Shown here: positions 44,058-55,541 of the stretch, in pieces
Layout: each line of letters starts with the position of its first letter
How positions within the stretch are numbered: the first letter of the stretch is position 1
From: Dehalococcoidia bacterium
GTDB taxonomy: Bacteria; Chloroflexota; Dehalococcoidia; Lucifugimonadales; Lucifugimonadaceae
Assembly (NCBI GenBank): GCA_022451965.1
Contig: JAKUNJ010000001.1
Location: 1-55,541, forward strand
Length of the DNA: 55,541 nt
Direction: 5' to 3'
Program-made: the position numbers and the translations under genes
The notes under the pieces: generated by a model
Databases searched by the model: none
What the model was told of the DNA's origin: nothing
The model's input: only the letters and a program-made list of their open reading frames with translations

Positions 44058-45317
44058 ATGTATATAGATAAAGTAATAATAAATATTAAATCTGGTGATG
44101 GAGGAAAAGGTTCCATAAGTTTTAATCAAGATTCAAAAAACTCTAGAGGTGGACCTGATGGTGGAAACGGAGGAAAAGGTGGAAGTATTTGGATTATGTG
44201 TGATAAAAACATGTCTTCCTTAAATTCCTTTAGACATTCTAAATTTTTCAATGCTGAAAACGGAGGAAATGGTTCAGATCAAAAAAAAACTGGTTTGAAC
44301 GGTAAAGATCTATTTATAAAAGTACCAGATGGGACCCTTATTCGTGATGTAAAAAAAGAAAAAAATCTTATAGCAGTAATTACTACTGAATCTGAGCCCA
44401 TAGAGCTATTCAAAGGAGGAAAAGGTGGAAGAGGAAATGTTGCTTTTGTAACCTCTAAAAATAAAGAACCACTTCTTGCAGAAGCAGGAGAAAAAGGTTC
44501 AAACTATCAACTTGAATTAGATTTGAGGTTTTTTTCAAATGTGTGCCTTATAGGTCGACCAAATTCAGGAAAATCAAACATTATTCGAAATATATCAAAT
44601 GCAAAGGTAGAGGTAGCTGAATATCCTTTTACTACAAAACAACCAGTATTGGCTTCAATTAGTAGAGGTTTTAAAAATATTAAAATAGCAGAAATACCTG
44701 GCCTTGTTTCTCATAATGAAAAAAATTTAGCATCAGGAAATAACTATCTTAAGCATTTGCTAAGAACCAATACCATAGTCATGGTTATTGATATAAATAA
44801 TGATATTTTGAAGGAAATAAAATTTTTATTGGATATAGTCAATAATTTTAACCCAATATTGTCTAAAAAAAATATAGGGTTGATAATATCAAAGTATGAT
44901 TCAAAGTCCAAACTAAATATCTCTCAATTATTATCAGAAATAATCAATAATTTTAATTTCTTCAAGAATAAGATTTTTTTATTATCTAAGAGTTTTGATA
45001 AACAAACCGAAGAATTTTTAGCTTTTGCATATAATTCAATTAACAGTTCTGAAAATAAATTTGATATCGATTTGCCAATTATTAGTCTTAAAAAAAATAA
45101 TGATAAAAGGGTTGTTTATGATGGAGATTCTTTTATTATAAAAGACAAACAATTTGTTCAACTAGCAGAAGGATCTAACCTTAACAATTGGAAAACGCTT
45201 ATCCAATTTCAATATAAATTAAAATCATCGAAGATCTCCAAAGAACTCGAAAATATTGGTATAAAAAGAGGTGATACCTTAAAAATAGGAGAATATTCAT
45301 TCAACTGGGAAGAGTAA
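44058..45317 (+). CDS. obg: GTPase Obg/CgtA with C-terminal OCT-like domain
   Basis: 419 residues. The glycine-rich Obg fold comes first (K-S-G-D-G-G-K-G, R-G-G-P-D-G-G-N-G-G-K-G). The G domain has G1 G-R-P-N-S-G-K-S and G3 E-I-P-G-L. The C-terminal about 75 residues fit the OCT domain found in Gram-positives and Chloroflexota. It associates with the 50S ribosome and stringent response. The G4 motif is not the textbook N-K-x-D (I-S-K-Y-D), a mild divergence. ATG lies 2 bp after TTTAAATA; no Shine-Dalgarno is evident. Confidence 0.95.
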   Translation: MYIDKVIINIKSGDGGKGSISFNQDSKNSRGGPDGGNGGKGGSIWIMCDKNMSSLNSFRHSKFFNAENGGNGSDQKKTGLNGKDLFIKVPDGTLIRDVKKEKNLIAVITTESEPIELFKGGKGGRGNVAFVTSKNKEPLLAEAGEKGSNYQLELDLRFFSNVCLIGRPNSGKSNIIRNISNAKVEVAEYPFTTKQPVLASISRGFKNIKIAEIPGLVSHNEKNLASGNNYLKHLLRTNTIVMVIDINNDILKEIKFLLDIVNNFNPILSKKNIGLIISKYDSKSKLNISQLLSEIINNFNFFKNKIFLLSKSFDKQTEEFLAFAYNSINSSENKFDIDLPIISLKKNNDKRVVYDGDSFIIKDKQFVQLAEGSNLNNWKTLIQFQYKLKSSKISKELENIGIKRGDTLKIGEYSFNWEE

Positions 45318-45318
45318 T

Positions 45319-45882
45319 ATGCTAAAAAGTATATTTTTTGGAGGAACATTTGACCCTGTTCACAATGGACATATAGAAGTAATAAAATACATAAAAAATA
45401 ATTTTAAGTTTAAAAAAATATTTATAGCTCCAGCTGGTAACCAATATATGAAAATTGTTCCCCCAATAGCCACTCCAATTCAAAGATATGAGATGTGTAA
45501 ACTAGCATTTGCTGATAACGATATTGAATTAGTTGATTATGAAATCAATAAATTATCTCCAAGTTATACTATTGATACTCTAAATTATATAAATAAAAAT
45601 TATCCAGATTCTAATATCTCTAGTATAGTATTAGGTTCTGATGCATTCGAAGAAATAAATTTATGGAAGAAGGGTTCTTATCTATTAAGTAAATATAAAT
45701 TCATCGTTTTCTCTAGAAATGACTTATACCAAACCTCTAAAGAAAATGTAAATATAGTAAAAAAATTATCTAATTTGAACTCTTCTGATATTAGAAAAAA
45801 AATAAAAGAAAATAAATCTGTTTTATCTTTTACACCGATTGAAATACAAGAATATATAAAGGAAAATAATTTATATAGATGA
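45319..45882 (+). CDS. nadD: Nicotinate-nucleotide adenylyltransferase
   Basis: A 187-residue nucleotidyltransferase. G-G-T-F-D-P-V-H-N-G-H (8-18) contains the H15-x-G-H18 motif. S-S-D-I-R-K-K near residue 155 matches the second nucleotide-binding motif I-S-S-T-x-I-R. It makes deamido-NAD from NaMN and ATP. It starts 1 bp after obg and overlaps pyrE by 4 bp. The obg-nadD pairing is common in Gram-positives and Chloroflexota. Confidence 0.95.
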   Translation: MLKSIFFGGTFDPVHNGHIEVIKYIKNNFKFKKIFIAPAGNQYMKIVPPIATPIQRYEMCKLAFADNDIELVDYEINKLSPSYTIDTLNYINKNYPDSNISSIVLGSDAFEEINLWKKGSYLLSKYKFIVFSRNDLYQTSKENVNIVKKLSNLNSSDIRKKIKENKSVLSFTPIEIQEYIKENNLYR

Positions 45883-46432
45883 TGGATAATAATATAAAAA
45901 AAAGATTACTGAAACGAGCAATTGAATTAAAAGCTATTGAATATGGTGAATTTACTTTGGCAAGTGGAATGAAGTCTAATTTTTATTTCGACGGAAGATT
46001 ACTTTCCTTAGATCCAGAAAGTTCTAGCATTATTTCTGATTGGGTTCTTGGAAAGCTTATGGAGCTACAAGTAAACTATATTGGAGGTCCAGCAGTGGCT
46101 GCTGTCCCAATTATCGGATCTACAGTATATAACGCTTTTATTAAAGGTTATTCTCTTTCAGGTTTTTTTATAAGATCAGAAAGAAAAGATCATGGTCTTC
46201 AAAAAAAAATTGAAGGGAATCTTCCAAATAATTCATCAGTTGTTATCATTGATGACACCATGTCAACTGGAGGCTCTTTAATAGATTCAATGAATGCAGT
46301 AAAAGAAAATAATTGTGAAATCTTACAGGTTTTGACCGTTCTAGATAGGAAGCTTGGTGGTTCAGAAAAACTTCTAAGTTTAGGCTATAATTATTCTACT
46401 ATTTTAGAGGTTAATTCATCAGGAGAAATAAT

Positions 46433-46436
<4 letters not shown>
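45879..46436 (+). CDS. pyrE: Orotate phosphoribosyltransferase
   Basis: 185 residues. F-T-L-A-S-G-M-K-S-N-F-Y-F-D is the orotate-side motif. The PRPP-binding loop is V-V-I-I-D-D-T-M-S-T-G-G-S (about 121-133, D125-D126). It converts orotate and PRPP to OMP. ATGATGG overlaps the nadD stop by 4 bp. No other pyrimidine gene is in the window. Confidence 0.94.
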
Positions 46437-49240
<2,804 letters not shown>

Positions 49241-49424
49241 CTATGCCTAAATACTATATTATAGAAAAGAAAATATATAGTGAGATGACTTAAATTTCAA
49301 ATTTAGATGAAATTTTGAACTAAAAATTTTTTTTATAAAAAAACAGTTTATAAACTTGACTTAATTATTTCCCAAGATGAAGATATTTCCCAAGAGATTA
49401 AAAATTATTAGGAATATTCATAAA

Positions 49425-50414
49425 ATGGAAATAACCAAGGAAATTCAAAAGCTAATGCTTGAAAGAATGTGGACAATTAGATCTTTTGAAGAAAAAGTAA
49501 TTGAAGTTCATGAAGCAGGAGAGTTTGTTGGCCCAGCACATCCTTATATTGGTGAAGAAGCAGTTGCTGTAGGCGTATGTTTGGCATTGAAAGATACTGA
49601 TTATATTGCTGGCAATCATAGATCTCATGGTCATCCACTTGCTAAGGGCGGGAGCATAAAAAAAGCTATGGCTGAAATTTATGGAAGAGTAGATGGCTAC
49701 TGTAAAGGAAAAGGCGGCTCAATGCATCTGGCAGACTTTTCTGTAGGTATACTAGGAGAGTCAGGAATAGTTGGTTCTTCTGTTCCTGTTGCTACTGGAG
49801 CTGGCTTAGCTTCTAAAATGGGGAAAAAAGATTTTGTTTCGGTTGTTTTTTTTGGAGACGGCGCTTCTAATCAGGGGGCTTGTCACGAATCAATGAATCT
49901 CGCTTCTATCTGGAAGCTTCCAGTCATATTTGTTTGTGAAAATAATCAATATGCCATAACCAATTCATATGAAAATTCAGTAGCTGTGGATAATGTTTCG
50001 GATAGGGCAGTTGCTTATAATATGCCAGGAATTTTAGTCGATGGGCAAAATGTTGAAGCCATGTATGAGGCAACATCAGAAGCTGTTAAGAGAGCAAGAA
50101 ACGGAGAAGGGCCTACTCTCATAGAAGGTTTGACATATCGTTTCGAAGAGCATTCTCTTGGCTTGGGAAAGATCAGAAGAGGAGAGTATAGAGACAAGTC
50201 AGAAATAGATAAATGGAGAGAAAGAGACCCTATAGATATTCTTACAAAAAAATTAATAGACAGAGGAATTCTTACTAACGAAGATTGTAAAAAGATTGAA
50301 AATAATTCTAGGTTAGAGATAGAAGAGGCAGTTAACTTTGCAAGAAAAAGTGAATTTCCTGGACCAGATGATTTATTCGAAGGAATGTGGGCAAATCCTA
50401 TACCAAAACCTTAA
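49425..50414 (+). CDS. acoA: TPP-dependent 2-oxoacid/acetoin dehydrogenase E1 alpha
   Basis: From ATG 49425 the protein has 329 residues. The TPP/Mg motif runs from G-D-G (144-146) to N-N (173-174) in G-D-G-A-S-N-Q-G ... C-E-N-N-Q-Y-A. H-R-S-H-G-H and the phosphorylation-loop-like Y-R-F-E-E-H-S are also present. An earlier in-frame ATG (49377) adds 16 basic residues not seen in the family. It works with the next gene as the E1 component; AcoX-like synteny favours acetoin over pyruvate. Confidence 0.9.
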   Translation: MEITKEIQKLMLERMWTIRSFEEKVIEVHEAGEFVGPAHPYIGEEAVAVGVCLALKDTDYIAGNHRSHGHPLAKGGSIKKAMAEIYGRVDGYCKGKGGSMHLADFSVGILGESGIVGSSVPVATGAGLASKMGKKDFVSVVFFGDGASNQGACHESMNLASIWKLPVIFVCENNQYAITNSYENSVAVDNVSDRAVAYNMPGILVDGQNVEAMYEATSEAVKRARNGEGPTLIEGLTYRFEEHSLGLGKIRRGEYRDKSEIDKWRERDPIDILTKKLIDRGILTNEDCKKIENNSRLEIEEAVNFARKSEFPGPDDLFEGMWANPIPKP

Positions 50415-50431
50415 TTAAACGGAGTAATTTA

Positions 50432-51397
50432 ATGGCAGAAAAATTATTTGCTGATGCTATAAATGAAGCTATAGCTGAAGAAATGAGAAGAGACCCTAAT
50501 GTATTTATTATGGGAGAAGATATAAGATTATCTATTTATGGAGCTACCAAAAATTTATATAAAGAATTTGGAGAGGAAAGGGTTTTAGATACGCCTTTGT
50601 CTGAAAATGGTTTTTTTGGAGCAGCAATAGGTGCTTCATTAGTTGGCATGAGGCCTATCGTAGAAACAGTAACTAGCTTTATGTGGGTGGCAATGGATCA
50701 ATTAATATCACAAGCTGCAAAAATGAGATATATGTTTGGAGGCCAAGCAACATTACCGGTTGTTTATAGAGCATCAATGGCTTATGGTGCAGGTTCGGCT
50801 GCTCATCATTCTGATAGAAACTATCCAATGTTTATGAATATGCCAGGAGTAAAGATCGTTGTTCCAGCGACATCTGCTGATGCTAAAGGGCTACTAAAGA
50901 CTGCTATCAGAGACGATGATCCTGTAATAATTTTTGAAGATACAAACTTAATGGGAACTAGAGGAGATGTAACAGAAGAAGAAATACCATTTGGTAAAGC
51001 TGAGATATTAAAAAAAGGTAATGATTGTACAATAGTAGGAATAGCTGGTTCGGTAAAGCTTGCATTAGAAGCAGCTAATAAACTGGAAAAAGAAGGAATA
51101 TCTTGTGAAGTAATAAATCCAAGAACCTTAGTTCCTTTGGATAAACAATTAATTTTATCTTCAGTTGAAAAAACAGGTCGGCTGGTAATTGCTGATCCTG
51201 CACATAAAGTATGCTCAGCTGCTTCTGAAATTTCTTCAATTATTGCTGAAGAAGGGTTTTGGTTTTTACAGTCTCCAATTATAAAAGTAGCTTCTGAACA
51301 AGTTCACATACCTTATGCCCAGACTCTAGAGGCATTAGTTTATCCTAATATTGAAAAAATTTCAAAAGCCGTTAAAGAAACAATGGAAATAGAATAA
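50432..51397 (+). CDS. acoB: TPP-dependent 2-oxoacid/acetoin dehydrogenase E1 beta
   Basis: From ATG 50432 the protein has 321 residues, opening A-D-A-I-N-E-A-I-A-E-E-M and containing G-E-D-I-R, T-P-L-S-E-N-G-F-F-G and the C-terminal G-R-L-V-I. A clear GGAG lies 7 bp before this ATG, while the longer frame from 50387 overlaps E1 alpha. It forms the alpha2-beta2 E1 that decarboxylates the substrate and loads the lipoyl E2. The HAD gene follows without a gap. Confidence 0.9.
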   Translation: MAEKLFADAINEAIAEEMRRDPNVFIMGEDIRLSIYGATKNLYKEFGEERVLDTPLSENGFFGAAIGASLVGMRPIVETVTSFMWVAMDQLISQAAKMRYMFGGQATLPVVYRASMAYGAGSAAHHSDRNYPMFMNMPGVKIVVPATSADAKGLLKTAIRDDDPVIIFEDTNLMGTRGDVTEEEIPFGKAEILKKGNDCTIVGIAGSVKLALEAANKLEKEGISCEVINPRTLVPLDKQLILSSVEKTGRLVIADPAHKVCSAASEISSIIAEEGFWFLQSPIIKVASEQVHIPYAQTLEALVYPNIEKISKAVKETMEIE

Positions 51398-52105
51398 ATG
51401 ATAAAAGCTCTAACATTTGATTTGTTTGGCACTATTTTAGATTTAGAAAAAAGTACTTATCCGTCTATAAAAAATATTTTAGATAATAATAAATCTTCAG
51501 TAACCCCTCAAGAATTTTGGGCCTTCTTACGTCACAGACAAAGAATAGAACAATATCAAGATAATATTCTTGATCTTGGTCACAGCGGTTATCTTATAAC
51601 TGTCAAAAATGCATTTAAGTATACTTCTAGAAAATTTAATATGGAGCCGTCATTAAGTGAGTTAGAATTATGGGATGATAATTGGCAGAATTTAATTCCA
51701 TTTGATGATATTTCTGAAAATCTAAAGTTATTGAAAAAAAATTTTTCCTTAATTGCTTTATCTAATGGTAATAAGTCATTCTTAGACCATTTGGCAAAAA
51801 ATAGAATTCAGTTTGATTTTGATAATATTATATCTGTTGAAGATGTCGGAGCCTTTAAGCCTTTTTCAGGAGTGTATAGAAAAGCTTCTTTAATTTCAGG
51901 ATATAATTTATCAGAGATATTAATGGTATCTGCTAATTCATTTGATGTTATGGGAGCAAAAAGCTGTGGAATGATAGGAGCTTATATTGACAGATATAAT
52001 TTGCCTTATGAAGAATGCCATAAAATGTTAAAACCAGATGTTATAGTAAGAGATTTCAATCAACTTTTTGAAAAACTTGACAATCAAGGAGTTATAAATG
52101 CCTAA
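51398..52105 (+). CDS. HAD-superfamily hydrolase, haloacid dehalogenase-like
   Basis: 235 residues. The nucleophile motif F-D-L-F-G-T-I (D8) is of the L-2-haloacid-dehalogenase type. S-N-G-N appears mid-protein, and the C-terminal K-P-F-S-G-V-Y and V-S-A-N-S-F-D-V-M-G-A match that subgroup. It could hydrolyse 2-haloacids or phosphate esters. Its place inside a dehydrogenase operon, with the start directly at the E1 beta stop and an 8-bp overlap with E2, is unusual and implies a linked role, for example clearing an inhibitory acid (inference). Confidence 0.85.
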   Translation: MIKALTFDLFGTILDLEKSTYPSIKNILDNNKSSVTPQEFWAFLRHRQRIEQYQDNILDLGHSGYLITVKNAFKYTSRKFNMEPSLSELELWDDNWQNLIPFDDISENLKLLKKNFSLIALSNGNKSFLDHLAKNRIQFDFDNIISVEDVGAFKPFSGVYRKASLISGYNLSEILMVSANSFDVMGAKSCGMIGAYIDRYNLPYEECHKMLKPDVIVRDFNQLFEKLDNQGVINA

Positions 52106-53255
52106 AGAAATAAAACTTCCTCAGTGGGGGATGAATATGAATGATGGAACTGTAGTGAAGTGGTTAAAATCAATAGGAGAAGATGTCTCAAAAGGTGATG
52201 ATCTTGTAGAAATAGAATCAACAAAAGTAAATGCAGCAGTAGAAGCTACTGAGGCTGGTAAACTGGGCAGAATAGATATAAAAGAAGGAGATTTAGTTCC
52301 TGTTGGAACTGTTTTGGGAATGATTTTATTAGAAGGTGAGTCTGAAAGTGATATACCAGATAAATTAATAGATAATAAAGAGGAAAATAATGAAATAAAA
52401 CCAAAAGAAAATATTATTTTAAACAAAAAAGTAATAGCTTCACCTAGAGCAAGGAGCTTGGCTAAAAAGCTAGAAATAGATATCTCAGATCTACTAGGTA
52501 CTGGTCCATCTGGAAGAATAACTGAAGAAGATGTGCGTTTATTTTCAGAAAATTTAAATATTTCAGACAAAACAATTTATTCCATCAAAGAGTCCATTCC
52601 TAGCACTGGAATTAGGCAAATTATTGCAAAAAGAATGTTTGAAAGTGCTCAAAATCCTCAAGTAACCTTAAATACAGTTGCCTGTGTAGATAGTTTGTTT
52701 GAATTACAAAAAACCTTGATATCAAACTGGAGAAGAGAAAAAATAAGACCCCAGGTGAATGACATATTATTAAAAATAGTTTCAGACACATTAATAACTA
52801 ACCCAAAACTAAACGCTCACTATAACAATCAATCTTTGGACTTGATAGAAAATATAAATTTGGGTGTGGCTATGGCAGTTAAAGATGGTCTTGTAGTCCC
52901 AGTTATAGTAGATTCACAAAAAAAAGATTTTCTTGAAATAAGTAAAGAAATCAGAACTTTTTCTAAAAAGATCAAAAGTAATCAACTTTTACCAGATGAT
53001 ATTACTGGTTCAACTTTTACTATTTCTAACTTATCTTCCTATAATGTTGAGTACTTTAATCCAATAATTAATCCACCTGAAGTTGCTATTTTAGGAGTAG
53101 GTAAAATTTCTAATAAAATAGACTTAGATGAAAATAAAGAGGTAGTTGTAAAAAAAATTATTCATTTATCCTTAACTTTTGATCACAGGGCATTAGATGG
53201 CGTTCCTGCTTCTAATTTTTTAGATAGCTTGGTTAAAAATATAGAAAGCATTTAA
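52098..53255 (+). CDS. acoC: Dihydrolipoamide acyltransferase (E2)
   Basis: 385 residues. The lipoyl domain carries K43 in E-S-T-K-V-N. An E3/E1-binding domain lies at about 112-150 (S-P-R-A-R-S-L-A-K-K... G-S-G-R-I-T-E-E-D-V type), separated from the lipoyl domain by an Asn/Lys/Glu linker. The catalytic domain ends with D-H363-R-A-L-D367-G. It passes the acyl group from E1 to CoA. One lipoyl domain only. No E3 (dihydrolipoamide dehydrogenase) is in the window. Confidence 0.92.
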   Translation: MPKEIKLPQWGMNMNDGTVVKWLKSIGEDVSKGDDLVEIESTKVNAAVEATEAGKLGRIDIKEGDLVPVGTVLGMILLEGESESDIPDKLIDNKEENNEIKPKENIILNKKVIASPRARSLAKKLEIDISDLLGTGPSGRITEEDVRLFSENLNISDKTIYSIKESIPSTGIRQIIAKRMFESAQNPQVTLNTVACVDSLFELQKTLISNWRREKIRPQVNDILLKIVSDTLITNPKLNAHYNNQSLDLIENINLGVAMAVKDGLVVPVIVDSQKKDFLEISKEIRTFSKKIKSNQLLPDDITGSTFTISNLSSYNVEYFNPIINPPEVAILGVGKISNKIDLDENKEVVVKKIIHLSLTFDHRALDGVPASNFLDSLVKNIESI

Positions 53256-53256
53256 T

Positions 53257-54222
53257 TTGTATAAAGTAGGTATAATTGCTAATCCGTCTGCTGGAAAAGA
53301 TATAAGAAGACTTGTGGCATCTGGAAGAGTTATTTCGAATCAGGAAAAAGCAAATATTATTACTAGATTTATAAGAGGTCTTATATTCAAGGGAATTAAG
53401 AATTTCTATTTCATGCCTGATAAGTCAGGTCTATATAGACCATCTATTGAAGAATTTAAGAATGATATAAATTCATTTATTTTAGATACAAAATATTATG
53501 ATGGCCCTGATCAAACACTTTTTTCTGCAGAGCTAATTAGTAAATTAGGTTGCGATTGTGTTTTAGTTTTAGGTGGTGATGGTACTAATAGATTAGTAGC
53601 AAAAAAAATTGGTAAAATCCCTATTATTCCATTATCAACTGGTACAAATAATGCATTTCCTATTGATATTGATCCAACTATTGCTGGACTTGCATCAGCA
53701 TATTATATTTTGAATAAAAATAATAAAAAATTGTTACAACAAAAACCTTTATTAAAAGTAGTTATAGATAAAGAAATAGAAGAAATTGCTTTAGTAGATT
53801 TGGCTATTAGTAAGCAAAACTTTGTTGGATCAAAAGCTATATGGGATCCAGAAGTGATTTCTGAATTATTCCTCACCCAATCTAACCTAACCTCAATCGG
53901 ATTATCTTCTATTGGTCAAAAAATTTCAAAGATACCAAAGAATTATGGTCTCAAAATCCAATTTGGAAAAAGAGGGAAAGAAATTTATGCCCCAATTGCT
54001 CCAGGCTTGATATCTAATATCACAGTTAAGAACTATGAACTTTTTTCTTATGGTAAAAAATATATTATTAAGAATTTAATTGGAACAATTGCCTTAGATG
54101 GTGAAAGAGAACTAGAAATATATAAAAAAAATTTGATAGAAATTTCACTTCATAAATCAGGTCCCTTCGTAGTAGATGTTATAGAATCAGTAAAACAAGA
54201 AAACTTGTCTTATATAAATTAG
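53257..54222 (+). CDS. acoX: AcoX-like NAD kinase-family protein
   Basis: 321 residues, TTG start 1 bp after the E2 stop. I-I-A-N-P-S-A-G-K-D-I-R-R (about 6-18) and the G-G-D-G-T motif (106-110) are both typical of AcoX/ATP-NAD kinase fold proteins. S-T-G-T-N-N-A-F-P follows. acoX is a conserved, poorly understood member of acetoin-catabolic operons; NAD kinase-like activity is suggested only by fold. Its presence is my reason for calling this operon acetoin-type. Confidence 0.85.
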   Translation: MYKVGIIANPSAGKDIRRLVASGRVISNQEKANIITRFIRGLIFKGIKNFYFMPDKSGLYRPSIEEFKNDINSFILDTKYYDGPDQTLFSAELISKLGCDCVLVLGGDGTNRLVAKKIGKIPIIPLSTGTNNAFPIDIDPTIAGLASAYYILNKNNKKLLQQKPLLKVVIDKEIEEIALVDLAISKQNFVGSKAIWDPEVISELFLTQSNLTSIGLSSIGQKISKIPKNYGLKIQFGKRGKEIYAPIAPGLISNITVKNYELFSYGKKYIIKNLIGTIALDGERELEIYKKNLIEISLHKSGPFVVDVIESVKQENLSYIN

Positions 54223-54232
54223 GAGGAAGCTT

Positions 54233-54625
54233 ATGCCTTATAAGGTCAATCACATCCACATAAAATCTAAAGATCCTAAAATTACAGCTGAATGGTTTGT
54301 AAAAGCATTTAATGTAAAAATAATTTCAGAAGTGGTAAGGCCAGTGGGAGATCAATTCATAGTAACTCAAACTGAAGGAGGTCTAGCAATTAATATTTCT
54401 AGTGAAAGAGATAATGAAGTCTTAGGGCCTGCTGATGATGATGCTCATTATGGACTCGAACATTTTGGGTTTGATACTGAAGACATTGATGCTGACATTG
54501 AAAGACTAGTATCATTAGGGGCTATTCATAAAGAGGGCCCAATGGAGCAACCTGATGGAAGAAAAATAGGCTTTATAGCGGCTCCAGGTGGAATAAGAAT
54601 AGAACTTATTCAACAAGTCCCATGA
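54233..54625 (+). CDS. VOC-superfamily (glyoxalase/epimerase-like) protein
   Basis: 130 residues in two beta-alpha-beta-beta-beta modules. The metal ligands likely include H7 (V-N-H-I-H), H in L-E-H-F-G-F and E in I-R-I-E-L-I. G-R-K-I-G-F-I and P-G-G near the end fit the family. It may be a glyoxalase, methylmalonyl-CoA epimerase-like enzyme or dioxygenase. A good Shine-Dalgarno (AGGAGG) precedes ATG 54233, 10 bp after the acoX stop. It may belong to the same operon. Confidence 0.82.
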   Translation: MPYKVNHIHIKSKDPKITAEWFVKAFNVKIISEVVRPVGDQFIVTQTEGGLAINISSERDNEVLGPADDDAHYGLEHFGFDTEDIDADIERLVSLGAIHKEGPMEQPDGRKIGFIAAPGGIRIELIQQVP

Positions 54626-54629
54626 TATC

Positions 54630-55541
54630 TTAGCCCTTGCGAGTCCAGGGAATTTCTCTATTTTCATTAATTGATTGTAATCCTGCAGTTATGTATCCAT
54701 AACAAAATGCAAAGGCCACTCCGGATTTATTTGATCCAGAAATTTCAGGAACATGATCAGGCATTAACATATATTTGTAACCAACTTCTTTATAAGTCTT
54801 TAGTGCCTCGATCATATCCACTGAACCCTCATCTGGAAATACTTCCATAAAATCAAGTTTTTTACCTAAGATATTTCTAAAGTGAACATTAAATATTTTT
54901 TTTCGTTTGCCGAAATATCGAATTACATCAAATATTTCTTTTCCTGGATCTTCAAGCATTTCACAAATTGTACCTTGGCAAAAGTTTAGTCCGTGATAAT
55001 CACTTTCATGCATATTTATAAATTTTTTTAAGCCCTCAACTGTTCCTAAGACTCGAGTTACTCCCTTGTAACCATTTGGTGTATAAGGATCATGTGGATG
55101 GCAGGCTAGTCTGACTCTTAATTCTTCTGCCACAGGAACTATTCTTTCTAAAAAGTAATCTATTCTCTCCCAATTAGTTTCCTCGTCTAAAATTCCAACT
55201 ATTCCAGGCTTTTCATCCTGATTAATTTTTTCCCATCTAAAAGTAGAGTTTATGGAGCCACCTCTTCCTTTTTCATTTTCGGATCTAGGTATCCCAATTA
55301 TATTCATATTGTACTTAACTGCAGGTATTCCCACTTTTGAACATAGTTCTATAATTTTTTGTATAGATTCTATTTCTATATCTCTTTCTGGAGATTTTCC
55401 AAGCATTATATTAGGGCTTTGTGATTCTTCTAATGGACGGGAAGACAATGGTATTTGAACCATGTCTAATTTTAGTCCATTTTTTTCTATAACTTCAATA
55501 TGCTTCTCTAAAATATCTAAGGTCCAATCATGTGGATTTAT
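54630..55541 (-). CDS. uxuA: Mannonate dehydratase-like TIM-barrel protein (partial at 5' end)
   Basis: The frame stays open to the window edge; ATG 55463 is internal to it, since 26 more codons (N-P-H-D-W-T... L-K-L-D) continue upstream. C-H-P-H-D-P-Y, G-L-N-F-C-Q-G-T, I-F-N-V-H-F-R-N and M-P-D-H-V-P-E resemble the metal-binding residues of UxuA (H and C ligands, final D-H). UxuA dehydrates D-mannonate to 2-keto-3-deoxygluconate, the substrate of the KDG-kinase-like gene at 36562. An alternative is another xylose-isomerase-like sugar-acid enzyme. The true start lies outside the window. Confidence 0.75.
   Translation of the reverse strand: MNPHDWTLDILEKHIEVIEKNGLKLDMVQIPLSSRPLEESQSPNIMLGKSPERDIEIESIQKIIELCSKVGIPAVKYNMNIIGIPRSENEKGRGGSINSTFRWEKINQDEKPGIVGILDEETNWERIDYFLERIVPVAEELRVRLACHPHDPYTPNGYKGVTRVLGTVEGLKKFINMHESDYHGLNFCQGTICEMLEDPGKEIFDVIRYFGKRKKIFNVHFRNILGKKLDFMEVFPDEGSVDMIEALKTYKEVGYKYMLMPDHVPEISGSNKSGVAFAFCYGYITAGLQSINENREIPWTRKG

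Overview
The window is AT-rich bacterial DNA (about one third G+C by eye) with dense gene packing and mostly short intergenic gaps. The gene content suggests a free-living, probably marine, heterotroph of the Chloroflexota/SAR202 kind. The pointers are split glycine-decarboxylase genes (gcvPA/gcvPB), an Obg with an OCT-like tail, a threonyl-tRNA synthetase without a TGS domain, and many catabolic families typical of that group: a sulfatase, a DUF1501 tail, a CaiB/BaiF CoA-transferase, an enolase-superfamily dehydratase, two DapA-like aldolases and a mannonate dehydratase-like protein. This is an inference from content; no 16S gene is present.

Layout: 1-7430 holds catabolic genes (DUF1501 tail, sulfatase, uronate-dehydrogenase-like SDR, cupin, S9 peptidase, yaaA, enoyl-CoA hydratase family, acyl-CoA dehydrogenase-like), followed by tRNA-Asp on the minus strand. 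7.6-12.1 kb is an accessory patch of small orphan genes. Most of them are preceded by copies of one promoter-like repeat (TTGAAT, a nearly invariant 17-bp spacer, CATAAT, 6 bp, ATG). The patch also holds a lipoprotein gene broken by an in-frame stop and a PstS-like lipoprotein. 12.1-14.4 kb carries an acyltransferase, a DapA-like protein and a glutaredoxin. 14.5-22.8 kb is rpoB-rpoC-tRNA-Val. 22.8-25.5 kb is another orphan patch: a solitary DNA methyltransferase, a DUF1289 protein, an unknown protein and several small membrane proteins. 25.5-36 kb carries a DapA-like gene, thrS, then gltA, a MidA-type methyltransferase, gcvT-gcvH-gcvPA-gcvPB and an enolase-superfamily gene. 36-42.3 kb is mostly minus strand (YtkA/FixH-like protein, KDG-kinase-like, CoA-transferase, trpB, fmt) with a DMT exporter. 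42.6-49.2 kb is dnaA-obg-nadD-pyrE-mazG-like, with gyrB convergent. 49.4-54.6 kb is an acetoin/2-oxoacid dehydrogenase-type operon (E1 alpha, E1 beta, HAD dehalogenase, E2, AcoX-like) plus a VOC protein. The window ends inside a mannonate-dehydratase-like gene.

The most unusual signals are these. (1) RpoC has lost all four cysteines of the second (clamp) zinc site, replaced by E859, S930, S937 and S940, while the N-terminal zinc site is intact. (2) A recurrent promoter cassette in the 7.6-10.7 kb island has a conserved spacer and an ATG placed at the predicted transcription start, giving apparent leaderless starts or leaderless mini-ORFs ahead of ordinary SD-led genes. (3) A (CG)6 tract lies in the gyrB 5' region of an AT-rich genome, a possible Z-DNA supercoiling sensor. 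(4) The MidA-type methyltransferase has no ATG/GTG/TTG start that preserves its conserved N-terminus. Several enzymes of uronate and sugar-acid breakdown are scattered through the window (Udh-like, enolase-superfamily dehydratase, DapA-like, KDG kinase-like, UxuA-like) and may work together.
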